DNA of 34,245 nt from an uncultured Acetatifactor sp. (GTDB taxonomy: Bacteria; Bacillota; Clostridia; Lachnospirales; Lachnospiraceae). The stretch is taken from contig CAJUTJ010000182.1 in the NCBI GenBank assembly GCA_910589655.1, positions 1 to 34,245 on the forward strand, written 5' to 3'. This document shows, one piece after another, positions 16,136 through 23,701 of this stretch (position 1 is its first letter; each line of letters opens with the position of its first letter). The translations under genes were made by a program, and so were the position numbers. A model generated the notes under the pieces. The model saw only the letters and a program-made list of their open reading frames with translations, was not told the DNA's origin and made no database searches.

Positions 16136-16558
16136 ATGCGAATTCCTTTTTACTTTTGGTTGTTTGCAGTAACGCAATCCATGCAATTTTGTGTTTATAA
16201 TGTGTAATATGGTTTTTCGGGTGATTCCATTGGCATAACCTGCCTTACCTGCTTTTGGGTATATTTCATGTGTGGCAGGGCAGTTGGCTTTGGCTGCACG
16301 AAGGTTTACTATGATACAGTATAGCAAAAACAAGCAAGAAATCAATGTTTTGTTTTCCGCAGACAGGAAAGAATTAGTTACTGCTCACACCCACGCCACC
16401 GCGAGACGTTTTCACGCGTTTTTGCGTGACAAACCCGAGAACAATCTGCGCGAAACCGCTGTTTTGCGGTTTCTGTGCATGCGTTACTGGTCACAGAGTG
16501 AACAGTAACAAGAATTATCAGAAAGAGCGCTTTTTTTACAAAGCTGCATTATTTTTAC
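16136..16558. other. Gene-free gap upstream of aroA and cysK
   Basis: This 420-nt gap between the divergent aroA and cysK has no supported gene. The frame that continues aroA upstream to 16345 has no ribosome binding site and no homology-like sequence. The right half holds the stem-loop cluster described separately. The left half (16136-16376) is AT-rich and should contain the aroA promoter, which I could not place with confidence. Confidence 0.5.
16377..16509. repeat. Cluster of inverted repeats (possible structured RNA or mobile repeat)
   Basis: GTTACTGCTCAC (16377-16388) is complementary at 11 of 12 positions to GTGAACAGTAAC (16498-16509), so the 133-nt element can close on itself. Its right arm also forms its own hairpin, GTTACTG (16483-16489) with CAGTAAC (16503-16509), extended by TCAC/GTGA. 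Between the ends lie GAAACCGC/GCGGTTTC (16452-16459 and 16466-16473) and ACGC/GCGT hairpins. It has no coding potential that I trust. Options are a non-coding RNA, a cis-regulatory element or a dispersed palindromic repeat. Confidence 0.5.
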
Positions 16559-16587
16559 TTGACAATACCCAAAGCAAGGAGTAATAT
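16559..16587 (+). promoter_or_regulatory. cysK promoter
   Basis: TTGACA (16559-16564) and TAATAT (16582-16587) are separated by exactly 17 bp, a near-consensus sigma-A promoter. Transcription should start near 16594, leaving an 80-nt leader before cysK. Confidence 0.85.
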
Positions 16588-16600
16588 ACAATCCATAATA

Positions 16601-16621
16601 TTCCTATTGAGTAAGTAGGAA
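16601..16621 (+). promoter_or_regulatory. Dyad after the cysK promoter, candidate repressor site
   Basis: TTCCTA (16601-16606) and TAGGAA (16616-16621) form an inverted repeat with a 9-bp centre, flanked by AT-rich bases. It lies just downstream of the expected transcription start, where a repressor would block initiation. Rrf2-family regulators such as CymR and IscR bind AT-rich dyads of about this size, and an Rrf2 gene lies 4 kb downstream. The link is inferred. Confidence 0.5.
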
Positions 16622-16674
16622 ATAGGCGCCGACATAACCGGAAGTTTAGTAAAATGAGGGAAAGAGGGAAAATT

Positions 16675-17613
16675 ATGGGAAAAATTTATGCAAGTGCAAC
16701 GGAACTCATCGGACACACTCCGTTACTTGAAGTAAACAATTATGCAAAGAACCAAGGCGTTACGGAAGCCGTTCTGCTGGCAAAGCTGGAGTATTTAAAT
16801 CCTGCGGGCAGCGTCAAGGACCGCGTGGCTTTGGCCATGATTGAAGACGCGGAGCGGAAAGGGATTTTAAAGCCGGGGGCAACTATTATTGAGCCCACTT
16901 CCGGCAACACCGGAATCGGTTTGGCCAGTGTGGCGGCGGCAAAGGGATATAAGACGGTTCTGACCTTGCCCGAAACCATGAGTGTAGAGCGCAGGAACCT
17001 GTTAAAAGCCTACGGTGCGGAGCTGGTTCTGACCGAGGGCGCAAAGGGGATGAAGGGAGCCATTGCCAAGGCTGAGGAGCTGCAGAAGACACTTCCCGGA
17101 GCGGTGATACTGGGACAGTTTGACAATGCGGCAAATCCGGCGGCTCATGCCGCACACACAGGCCCCGAAATCTGGGAGGACACGGAGGGCAAGGTGGATA
17201 TCTTTGTGGCGGGTGTGGGCACCGGCGGAACCATTACCGGAATCGGAACCTTCCTGAAAGCAAAGAATCCCAAGATTCAGGTGATAGCCGTGGAGCCTGC
17301 GGATTCTCCCGTGCTTTCCGGCGGACAGCCCGGGCCCCACAAACTTCAGGGCATCGGGGCGGGCTTCGTTCCTTCTATTCTAAATACACAGATTTATGAC
17401 GAGATTGTTACAGTGACTACCGAAGAGGCATATACCACAGGCCGCCTCATTGCACAAAAGGAGGGAATTTTGGTAGGCATTACTTCCGGCGCGGCATTGT
17501 ATGCGGCGGCACAGATCGCAAAACGGCCTGCCAACAAGGGGAAGACTGTGGTAGCGCTATTGCCGGACTCCGGTGACAGATATCTTTCCACGCCAATGTT
17601 TACAGAAGGTTGA
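16675..17613 (+). CDS. cysK: Cysteine synthase A (O-acetylserine sulfhydrylase)
   Basis: A 312-aa PLP enzyme that makes L-cysteine from O-acetylserine and sulfide. The PLP lysine is K48 (NPAGSVKDR). The substrate loop PTSGNTGIGLA, the phosphate-binding GVGTGGTITGIG and the C-terminal LLPDSGDRYLST are all present, so it is a complete CysK/CysM-type enzyme. The start at 16675 follows AGAGGG; an ATG 21 bases earlier in frame lacks a better site. It sits behind a strong promoter with a possible operator and upstream of metNIQ, suggesting joint control of cysteine and methionine supply. Confidence 0.95.
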   Translation: MGKIYASATELIGHTPLLEVNNYAKNQGVTEAVLLAKLEYLNPAGSVKDRVALAMIEDAERKGILKPGATIIEPTSGNTGIGLASVAAAKGYKTVLTLPETMSVERRNLLKAYGAELVLTEGAKGMKGAIAKAEELQKTLPGAVILGQFDNAANPAAHAAHTGPEIWEDTEGKVDIFVAGVGTGGTITGIGTFLKAKNPKIQVIAVEPADSPVLSGGQPGPHKLQGIGAGFVPSILNTQIYDEIVTVTTEEAYTTGRLIAQKEGILVGITSGAALYAAAQIAKRPANKGKTVVALLPDSGDRYLSTPMFTEG

Positions 17614-17749
17614 ACTTGTGGTAAACTGCCTTAGAGACAGTCCCGCATAAAACAGCATTGCTTATTATGACGGCGGGGTTCCGAAGAGGAATCGCGGAAC
17701 TGTTGAAGTAAGGTGGAGGGAACTGCCAGATACGGAAAGGGGTAAACCT

Positions 17750-18760
17750 ATGGAACCCATAATTCAGATTCAAAAAGTCACCAAGACATTTCTGGGAAAG
17801 GATAATCAGGTAGAGGCGCTGAAAGGTATCAGCCTTGATATTGAGAGAGGGGATATCTACGGCATTATCGGTATGAGCGGCGCGGGGAAATCCACGCTGG
17901 TACGCTGTCTCAATTTCTTGGAGAAACCGACTACCGGCACTGTATTAATAGAAAATAAAGATCTGTCTGCCATGTCCGAGAAGGAGCTCCGGAAGACCAG
18001 AACAGAGATTGCCATGATTTTCCAACATTTTAATCTGCTGATGCAGAGGAATGTTCTGGATAATATATGTTTCCCTATGGAAATCGTAGGGGTGAAGAAG
18101 GCGGATGCCAGAAAACGGGCCAAGGAGCTGTTGGAAGTCGTAGGGCTTTCCGAGAAAGCAAAGAGCTACCCCGCACAGCTTTCCGGCGGACAGAAGCAAA
18201 GAGTTGCCATTGCAAGAGCGTTGGCGAACAACCCGAAGATTCTGCTGTGCGACGAAGCCACCAGCGCTTTAGACCCTACTACCACGAAGTCCATTCTACA
18301 GCTGCTGCAGCAGATTAACAGGGATTATGGAATTACCATTGTGATAATCACTCATGAAATGTCGGTGGTTCAGGAGATCTGCTCCCATGTCGCCATCATT
18401 GACAACGGAGAGCTGGCGGAGCACGGGAGGGTGGAGGACGTGTTTACTTCCCCCAAGTCTGCGGCGGCAAAGAAGCTGGTATTTATGGTCAATCCGCAGA
18501 TTGGGGAGATGCGCAGCAAGAAATGCATCCGGATTGTATTTGTGGAGAATTCCTCTTTTGAGCCGGTCATTGCCAATATGATTTTGGAGTGCAAGGCTCC
18601 GGTGAATATCCTTTTAGCCGATACCAAGGACATTAACGGAATTGCCCATGGGCAAATGATACTGCAGCTGCCCGAGGACGAGGGCATTGCTTCGAAGATG
18701 ATTCATTATCTTCAAGACAGAAAGCTGACTGTGGAGGAGGTGAATTCCTATGTGGAATGA
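17750..18760 (+). CDS. metN: Methionine ABC transporter, ATP-binding protein MetN
   Basis: A 336-aa ATPase of the MetNIQ importer. Walker A is GMSGAGKST with K47, the Q-loop is MIFQHFNLL, the signature LSGGQKQRVAIARAL, Walker B ILLCDEATSALD and the switch histidine is in IITHEM. After the ATPase core, residues from about 265 form the C-terminal NIL (C2) domain, which in E. coli MetN binds methionine and inhibits transport; ending in LTVEEVNSYVE it appears complete. A GGAAAGGGG ribosome binding site precedes the ATG. It lies 136 bp after cysK and overlaps metI by 11 bp. Confidence 0.95.
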   Translation: MEPIIQIQKVTKTFLGKDNQVEALKGISLDIERGDIYGIIGMSGAGKSTLVRCLNFLEKPTTGTVLIENKDLSAMSEKELRKTRTEIAMIFQHFNLLMQRNVLDNICFPMEIVGVKKADARKRAKELLEVVGLSEKAKSYPAQLSGGQKQRVAIARALANNPKILLCDEATSALDPTTTKSILQLLQQINRDYGITIVIITHEMSVVQEICSHVAIIDNGELAEHGRVEDVFTSPKSAAAKKLVFMVNPQIGEMRSKKCIRIVFVENSSFEPVIANMILECKAPVNILLADTKDINGIAHGQMILQLPEDEGIASKMIHYLQDRKLTVEEVNSYVE

Positions 18761-19451
18761 TATCGTCATTTATTGGCAGCAAGAACACTCTATTATGACC
18801 CCTATGGTCCGCCTGCTGCTGGAGAGCATATGGGTGACTCTGTATATGACTCTGGTGTCCACTGCACTGGCATACCTGCTGGGACTTCCCATGGGGATTG
18901 TCATGGTGGTCACGGATAAGGACGGGCTCCGGCCCAATAAGGTGATATACAGAGTGCTGGATATTACCATCAATATTGTGCGAAGCGTTCCCTTTCTGCT
19001 TCTGCTAATATTGGTCATACCTCTGACCCGCGCCATTGTGGGAAAGGTTTACGGTCCTACGGCTACCATTATACCTTTGGTGCTGGCGGCGGCTCCCTTT
19101 ATTGCGAGGATGGTGGAGTCTTCTTTATTGGAAGTGGACAGGGGTGTCATCGAGGCGGCGCAAAGTATGGGGGCTGACCTTTGGACTATTATCTGGAAGG
19201 TGATGCTGGCGGAGGCCAGAACTTCCCTGATCGTAGGAGCTACCATAGTGTTGGGAACCATTCTGGGCTATTCCGCCATGGCAGGAATCGTCGGCGGAGG
19301 CGGCTTGGGTGACGTGGCCATTCAATACGGTTACTACCGATATGAAGCAGATGTCATGTGGGTATCGGTGGTTTTACTGGTAGCAGTGGTACAAATTATG
19401 CAATATGCAGGAACCTTTTTATCCAGAAAGCTGGATAAGAGAGTGCGTTAA
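18750..19451 (+). CDS. metI: Methionine ABC transporter, permease MetI
   Basis: A 233-aa inner-membrane permease with five to six hydrophobic helices and the MetI coupling motif EAAQSMGADLWTIIWKVMLAEA, which contacts MetN. The segment SVPFLLLLILVIPLTR is also typical. The start lies inside the last codons of metN (ATGTGGAATGA), indicating coupled translation. The gene is followed by a 220-bp gap containing a tandem repeat before metQ. Confidence 0.95.
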   Translation: MWNDIVIYWQQEHSIMTPMVRLLLESIWVTLYMTLVSTALAYLLGLPMGIVMVVTDKDGLRPNKVIYRVLDITINIVRSVPFLLLLILVIPLTRAIVGKVYGPTATIIPLVLAAAPFIARMVESSLLEVDRGVIEAAQSMGADLWTIIWKVMLAEARTSLIVGATIVLGTILGYSAMAGIVGGGGLGDVAIQYGYYRYEADVMWVSVVLLVAVVQIMQYAGTFLSRKLDKRVR

Positions 19452-19512
19452 CAATGATACGGACAGCCTAAGCTGTTTAGTATAGAGAAAACGGGGACGG
19501 AATAAAAACAGT

Positions 19513-19622
19513 CGGAACCGGGAATGAAAAGCAACTCCGGAACCGAGAATAAAAGCAGTCCCGGAACCGGGAATGAAAAGCAACTCCGGAACCGGGAATG
19601 AAAAACAGTTCCGGATCCGGAA
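19513..19622 (+). repeat. Tandem 24-25-bp repeat between metI and metQ
   Basis: Four consecutive units begin CGGAACCG(G/A)GAAT and end in a variant of AGCAACTC: 19513-19537, 19538-19561, 19562-19586 and 19587-19611, followed by a partial fifth (CGGATCCGG). A more degenerate unit precedes them at about 19491. Units 1 and 3 are identical. The core CCGGAACCGG is nearly self-complementary, so the array can form hairpins. It lies in the untranslated gap within an operon, 60 bp before metQ. Confidence 0.85.
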
Positions 19623-19671
19623 GGGGCAGCACTGGAATAAAATTTCCGTAACCGGAATAGGAGGAGAGATT

Positions 19672-20481
19672 ATGAAAAAGAAATTGATTGCGCTTATTAG
19701 CGCGGCTGTGCTGGCGGCGGGTGTATTGACCGGCTGCGGCGGGGAAAGCAATGATAAGACCATTAAGGTGGCGGCAAGCGCGGTTCCCCATGCGGAGATT
19801 CTGGAACAGGCAAAGCCTATTTTAGCGGAGCAGGGCTATACCTTGGAAGTTAAGGTATTTGAAGATTACGTACAGCCCAACAATGTGGTGGACTCCGGAG
19901 ATTTTGACGCAAACTATTTCCAGCATATCCCTTATCTGGAGAGCTTTAACGAGGAACACAATATGAATCTGGTAAATGCAGGAGGCATCCATTATGAGCC
20001 TTTCGGACTTTATCCCGGTAAAGAAACCGATCTGGCAAATATGCAGGATGCATCCATAGCAGTTCCCAACGATACCACCAATGAAGCGCGTGCGCTGCTT
20101 CTGCTTCAGGATAACGGTTATCTGACCTTGAAGGAAGGTGTGGGGCTGACGGCTACCAAGCTGGATATTGTAGACAATCCTTACAACATTGAGATTGTGG
20201 AATTGGAGGCGGCACAGATTCCCAGAACTTTACCCGATGTTTCCTTCGGTATCATGAACGGCAATTATGCCTTTCAGGCAGGCTTTACGGTGGCAGAGAA
20301 CGCGCTGTTGTATGAAAGCGCCGAGTCCGATGCGGCTGCTACCTATGTAAATGTAATTGCAGTAAAGGAAGGCAATGAGAATTCCGACAAGATTAAGGCT
20401 CTGGTAGATGCACTGAAATCCGATGCCATCAAGGAATACATTAACCAGAATTATAACGGCGGAGTGATTCCTTTTAAGTAA
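19672..20481 (+). CDS. metQ: Methionine-binding lipoprotein MetQ
   Basis: A 269-aa substrate-binding lipoprotein of the NlpA/MetQ family that delivers methionine (or a related sulfur compound) to MetNI. A lipoprotein signal peptide (MKKKLIALISAAVLAAG) ends in the lipobox LTGC, with Cys22 as the lipid anchor. The mature protein has the family features KVAASAVPHAEIL, FEDYVQPN, DANYFQHIPYL and the C-terminal YNGGVIPFK. The start at 19672 follows an AGGAGG site; the frame upstream runs through the tandem repeats and is not homologous. Confidence 0.95.
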   Translation: MKKKLIALISAAVLAAGVLTGCGGESNDKTIKVAASAVPHAEILEQAKPILAEQGYTLEVKVFEDYVQPNNVVDSGDFDANYFQHIPYLESFNEEHNMNLVNAGGIHYEPFGLYPGKETDLANMQDASIAVPNDTTNEARALLLLQDNGYLTLKEGVGLTATKLDIVDNPYNIEIVELEAAQIPRTLPDVSFGIMNGNYAFQAGFTVAENALLYESAESDAAATYVNVIAVKEGNENSDKIKALVDALKSDAIKEYINQNYNGGVIPFK

Positions 20482-20506
20482 AAAGGATAAAAAAGCATTT
20501 TCGACC

Positions 20507-20645
20507 ATTGATTTGAATGCGTGTCATGGCGTGCAGGCGGAAATATTGATTGGTATGCGTGCAAAGCACACAAGGCGGTGTAAGGTTGAATAAAATGCGT
20601 ATTCAACTATTGATTTGAGTGCGCGCCGCAGCGCGCAGATGGGTG
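20507..20645 (+). repeat. Three diverged hairpin repeats between metQ and rrf2
   Basis: ATTGATTTGAATGCGTG (20507), ATTGATTGGTATGCGTG (20545) and ATTGATTTGAGTGCGCG (20609) begin three related blocks of about 35 bp. Each continues into a sequence complementary to its TGCG arm: copy 1 with G-U pairs, copy 2 with one mismatch, copy 3 perfectly (TGCGCGC/GCGCGCA), and ends near GGCGG or GGGTG. The stems differ in sequence yet keep pairing, which suggests a selected RNA or DNA structure. The last copy ends right at the rrf2 start. Confidence 0.6.
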
Positions 20646-20650
20646 TAAAC

Positions 20651-21091
20651 ATGAAAATCTCAACGAAAGGCAGATATGCGGTGCGGGTCATGCTTGATCT
20701 GGCGCTGAACCAAACGGGAGAGTGCATTAAGGTTAAGGATATTGCCGCCAGACAAGGTATCTCCGAAAAATATCTGGAACAGATTATTGCCGTACTGAAC
20801 AAAGCAGGTTATGTAAAGAGTGTCCGAGGCGCTCAAGGCGGTTATAAGATTGCCAGAGCGCCGGAGGAATATACGGTGGGAATGATTTTGCGGCTTACCG
20901 AGGGCTCTATGGCTCCCGTGGCGTGTCTGGACGAAGGCGCGGAAGAATGCGAACGCTGTGATACCTGTGAGACGCTTCAGGTCTGGAGGGATCTGTATGA
21001 TGCGGTGAATCAGGTCATTGATAACGTAACCGTTGCGGATTTGGTGGAAAAGCACCGGATGCGCATGGAATATCCGGATTATAGTATTTAA
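20651..21091 (+). CDS. Rrf2-family transcriptional regulator (IscR/CymR type)
   Basis: A 146-aa winged-helix regulator beginning MKISTKGRYAVRVMLDLA, with the DNA-reading helix region ISEKYLEQIIAVLNKAG and the wing SVRGAQGGYKIAR. It has cysteines C92, C100, C103 and C106; IscR binds a [2Fe-2S] cluster through three cysteines in this same region (C92, C98, C104 in E. coli). It may thus sense Fe-S status. Its position at the end of a cysK-metNIQ cluster instead suggests a CymR-like role in cysteine control, where the sensor is cysteine synthase itself. The ribosome binding site is weak. A terminator follows. Confidence 0.9.
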   Translation: MKISTKGRYAVRVMLDLALNQTGECIKVKDIAARQGISEKYLEQIIAVLNKAGYVKSVRGAQGGYKIARAPEEYTVGMILRLTEGSMAPVACLDEGAEECERCDTCETLQVWRDLYDAVNQVIDNVTVADLVEKHRMRMEYPDYSI

Positions 21092-21147
21092 GCTCGTATC
21101 TTGACAGGAACATCCTCCTTGGAGGGCGTGCTTCGACGGTATGAATC

Positions 21148-21207
21148 AAACAGGGCTGCCGTTTTCGCGATAGCAATTGCAGAATCGCAAAACGACAGCC
21201 TTGTTTT
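21148..21207. terminator. Terminator after rrf2
   Basis: A long imperfect stem pairs 21148-21171 (AACAGGGCTG...CGCGAT) with 21183-21207 (AATCGCAAAACG...TTGTTTTTG). The T-run on the + strand fits termination of rrf2; the reverse direction has a weaker T-run. Next to it a perfect 10-bp inverted repeat (21209-21218 / 21229-21238) overlaps the 3' end of the convergent gene. Confidence 0.78.
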
Positions 21208-21217
21208 TGTATGCCGC

Positions 21218-22345
21218 TTACTGCCGCCAGCGGCATACTCCGTTTTCCAGCTTTAAGGTATCAATCAGCTCTTTTCCGCCCTTTTCTCTGCGGTAGAGCT
21301 GAACGGTGCCTGTTCCGGCGCCGCCGGACCAGAGAGGGCTTTTTAATCGCTGTCCCTCGGGAGTCTCGTACCGCAGGCGCATCAGCTGCTCTTTGGTGCA
21401 GCTGCAGGATATCCGGATTACGGCCGTTTTATTTTTTGCCGTGATATGCCATATAAAGCGTTTATTCGTTTCTTTTACTTCCCATTTCTGTTTGGAAAAC
21501 AGAAACGGTTTTACAAAACCGAATTCATAATCCTCCCCCATATAGGTGAGCTGTATCATCAGCCTGCGGCGCAGAGGAAAACACAAAAATCTGGGGCAGC
21601 AGCCGTTGACGGCCAGCACGGTATGTTTCAGCTCTCTGTCCGTGCGTGCGCCGGTAATCTTGCAGGAGGCAAATTGGAACAAAGGGCTGACAAAGCTCCT
21701 GCCCCAGTGCTTATCCGCGTAGCCGTAGCTGGTATCGGGAGATATTTGATAGGCGGTGCCGTTTAACGTAACCGTGCCGCGGAAAAAGCTGCGGATTCCC
21801 TCTCCGTGCCAGAAGCTCTCCAGCCCCTTTACCGCCCGGAAGAATGCGCCCGAAAGGATTCCCGTATGGCAGGCCACCGCTTTATGCACTTCCAGATCCC
21901 ATTCCATCCATCCCGCATTGGACAGGAAGGAACGGTGTCTGGCTTCCTCAGGCGATACTTCCACAAACCCGGTGATATGATTCTCGCTGTAAAAACATTC
22001 CTCAATCTGCATCACCAACGGACTACCCGTGGCTTTCAGGGAAGAGATGGGATAAAAAGCGTTGAACTGTCTGCCTGCTTCTCCGTTTTCACCGGGGAAA
22101 ATTCCCGCTTTTACCATCACATAAGAGGGTCTCATCCCCCTCTTTTTGAAATAGGGGTGCTGTCCTAAAACAGGCTGTTCGCAGCCCAGCGCCGGATTGA
22201 TTATGAAATAATCTATAAAAAAAGTACGGGATTCTCCTGTTTCTTCCTGTATACCGGTAAAAGAGTGAAACCAGCGTATATAGCCCTTTTTGGCAAGAGA
22301 ACCCTGTAACATACATGAATTTCTATTAAGGTCGGACTGATTCAT
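21218..22345 (-). CDS. Tocopherol-cyclase-like protein
   Basis: A 375-aa soluble-looking protein without a signal peptide. The region GWMEWDLEVHKAV, then HGEGIRSFFRGTVTLNG and YGYADKHWGRSFVSP, matches my memory of the tocopherol cyclase family (beta-barrel proteins related to plant VTE1), whose hallmark is a Tyr-x-Asp-x-x-Trp-Gly motif. Bacterial members in Firmicutes have no known role, and no tocopherol pathway is expected in this organism, so the true substrate is unknown. It could bind or modify a lipid or polyprenyl compound. The gene has its own promoter 50 bp upstream, a weak ribosome binding site, and stands alone. Confidence 0.6.
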   Translation of the reverse strand: MNQSDLNRNSCMLQGSLAKKGYIRWFHSFTGIQEETGESRTFFIDYFIINPALGCEQPVLGQHPYFKKRGMRPSYVMVKAGIFPGENGEAGRQFNAFYPISSLKATGSPLVMQIEECFYSENHITGFVEVSPEEARHRSFLSNAGWMEWDLEVHKAVACHTGILSGAFFRAVKGLESFWHGEGIRSFFRGTVTLNGTAYQISPDTSYGYADKHWGRSFVSPLFQFASCKITGARTDRELKHTVLAVNGCCPRFLCFPLRRRLMIQLTYMGEDYEFGFVKPFLFSKQKWEVKETNKRFIWHITAKNKTAVIRISCSCTKEQLMRLRYETPEGQRLKSPLWSGGAGTGTVQLYRREKGGKELIDTLKLENGVCRWRQ

Positions 22346-22395
22346 CTAAAGTCTCGCTTTGCTTTTGAAAACAGTATTTCGTTGTGCTGTTTTTC

Positions 22396-22424
22396 ATTAT
22401 AATACAATATCTAGTAAATGACAA
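22396..22424 (-). promoter_or_regulatory. Promoter of the tocopherol-cyclase-like gene
   Basis: On the - strand TTGTCA (22419-22424) and TATAAT (22396-22401) are 17 bp apart, giving a strong sigma-A promoter and a leader of about 45 nt. Confidence 0.8.
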
Positions 22425-22476
22425 GGATGTCGCATAAAATTAAGAATTTGCCTAAATGTTATATTATTGTTTACTA

Positions 22477-23496
22477 TCATATATTCTCCCGTATACGGAC
22501 GTCTACTGCCACATAATATTGTTCCTTTTCCGGCAGCTCCCCTGTGGCCAGATACGTGAACAGGAGGGAAAGGGGTTTGCTGCCCTGTACTTTAGGCTGC
22601 TGGCAGATAACGGCGGATATTATGCCTTTTTTAATCAATTCCCTTGTGGTGGGAACCAGATCGTAAGCCACAATACACATTTCGTTCTGGCGTCCCAGTG
22701 ATGTGACGCTGCGGCAGCCGCCATAGACACCGCCGGCGGCAAAAAACAAAGCGTTGATTTCAGGATGCTTTGTCAAAAGCAGGGACGTTTTCTCATAGCT
22801 TTCAATCTCGTCATCATACGCTTCCACAATATCCGTAATGCGGATGCGGTCCCTATAGGGGCGCAGCGTCTTTTGAAATCCCGCGATTCTTTCCGTATGA
22901 CAGAGAATCTTGGAAGACCCTGTTATAATGCCTACGTTCACCGGTCCCTTTGTCATCAGCTGTAACAGTCCGGTAGCGGTGGCGCCGCTTTTAGTGTAAT
23001 GGCTTCCTACATAGGCGATCCGGGTAGAGTTCTCTATGTCCGTATTCAGCGTGACCACGGGGATACCCTCATCGGAGAGACTGTTAATGCGGGTGCGGAT
23101 ACGGTCGTCATTACATGGGGCGAGAGCGATGCCGTTCACCTTGTCTTCCACCAGTTCTTCTATGGCGGCCAGCTGTCTCTCCACATCAAGGGGGATCTGC
23201 TTGACGATAACGGTACAGTTATAGCCGGCCAGTTCCTTTGCCTTCTCGTTGATTCCGGCCAAGACATCCACATAAAAGGGATTTTCCGATGAAAATAGAA
23301 TAACCCCCAGCTTTAATTTCTTTTTTTGGGCGGCCAGAACCAATCCTGCGCGGTTGGGCTTGTAGTCCAGTTCCTTTGCGATTCTGTTTATCTTTTCTGC
23401 CGTTTTGGGGTTCACGCTTCCCCGGTGGTTGAGCACACGATCCACGGTTCCCCGGGACACTCCTGCCAGTGATGCAATTTCCTTGATTGTAACCAT
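22477..23496 (-). CDS. LacI-family transcriptional regulator
   Basis: A 339-aa regulator with the LacI helix-turn-helix at residues 1-50 (MVTIKEIASLAGVSRGTVDR) and hinge helix NRAGLVLAAQ, then a periplasmic-binding-protein-like sugar sensor domain (LGVILFSSENPFYVDVLAG). The second ATG (23496) is the better start because GGAG lies 7 bp before it, while the first (23502) is only 1 bp from it. GTVDRVL in the recognition helix is typical of LacI members acting on pentose, ribose or inositol transporters. No sugar operon is adjacent; targets are unknown. Confidence 0.9.
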   Translation of the reverse strand: MVTIKEIASLAGVSRGTVDRVLNHRGSVNPKTAEKINRIAKELDYKPNRAGLVLAAQKKKLKLGVILFSSENPFYVDVLAGINEKAKELAGYNCTVIVKQIPLDVERQLAAIEELVEDKVNGIALAPCNDDRIRTRINSLSDEGIPVVTLNTDIENSTRIAYVGSHYTKSGATATGLLQLMTKGPVNVGIITGSSKILCHTERIAGFQKTLRPYRDRIRITDIVEAYDDEIESYEKTSLLLTKHPEINALFFAAGGVYGGCRSVTSLGRQNEMCIVAYDLVPTTRELIKKGIISAVICQQPKVQGSKPLSLLFTYLATGELPEKEQYYVAVDVRIRENI

Positions 23497-23605
23497 AGTC
23501 ATTCTCCTTAATCATTAATACGCTATCATAATCCGGAGAAAAATGCAATCGGATAAATGGGACAGCTATTATGAAAAAGAGCAGACCGGACGAAATAATA
23601 TGTAA

Positions 23606-23621
23606 GATTGCTAAAGCAATC
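23606..23621. promoter_or_regulatory. Perfect 16-bp palindrome
   Basis: GATTGCTAAAGCAATC reads GATTGCT, AA, AGCAATC, a 7-bp arm dyad lying 110 bp upstream of the LacI-type gene and 80 bp downstream of the ABC exporter. No T-run follows closely, so an operator is more likely than a terminator. It does not have the central CG typical of LacI operators. The rest of the 23497-23701 gap shows nothing I can assign. Confidence 0.35.
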
Positions 23622-23701
23622 AGAAAATTTTCAGACGGTTGATTCTTTTAAAAAGGCAGTGCGGAACAATCGTATGACTTCTAAATAAGTATTTTGTGCT
23701 C

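Noticed and set aside
17700..17749. GGTGGAGGGAACTG before metN resembles the conserved core of a SAM-I (S-box) riboswitch
   Set aside because: The remaining conserved blocks and helices are absent and the metN start follows only about 35 bases later, so a complete aptamer cannot fit.
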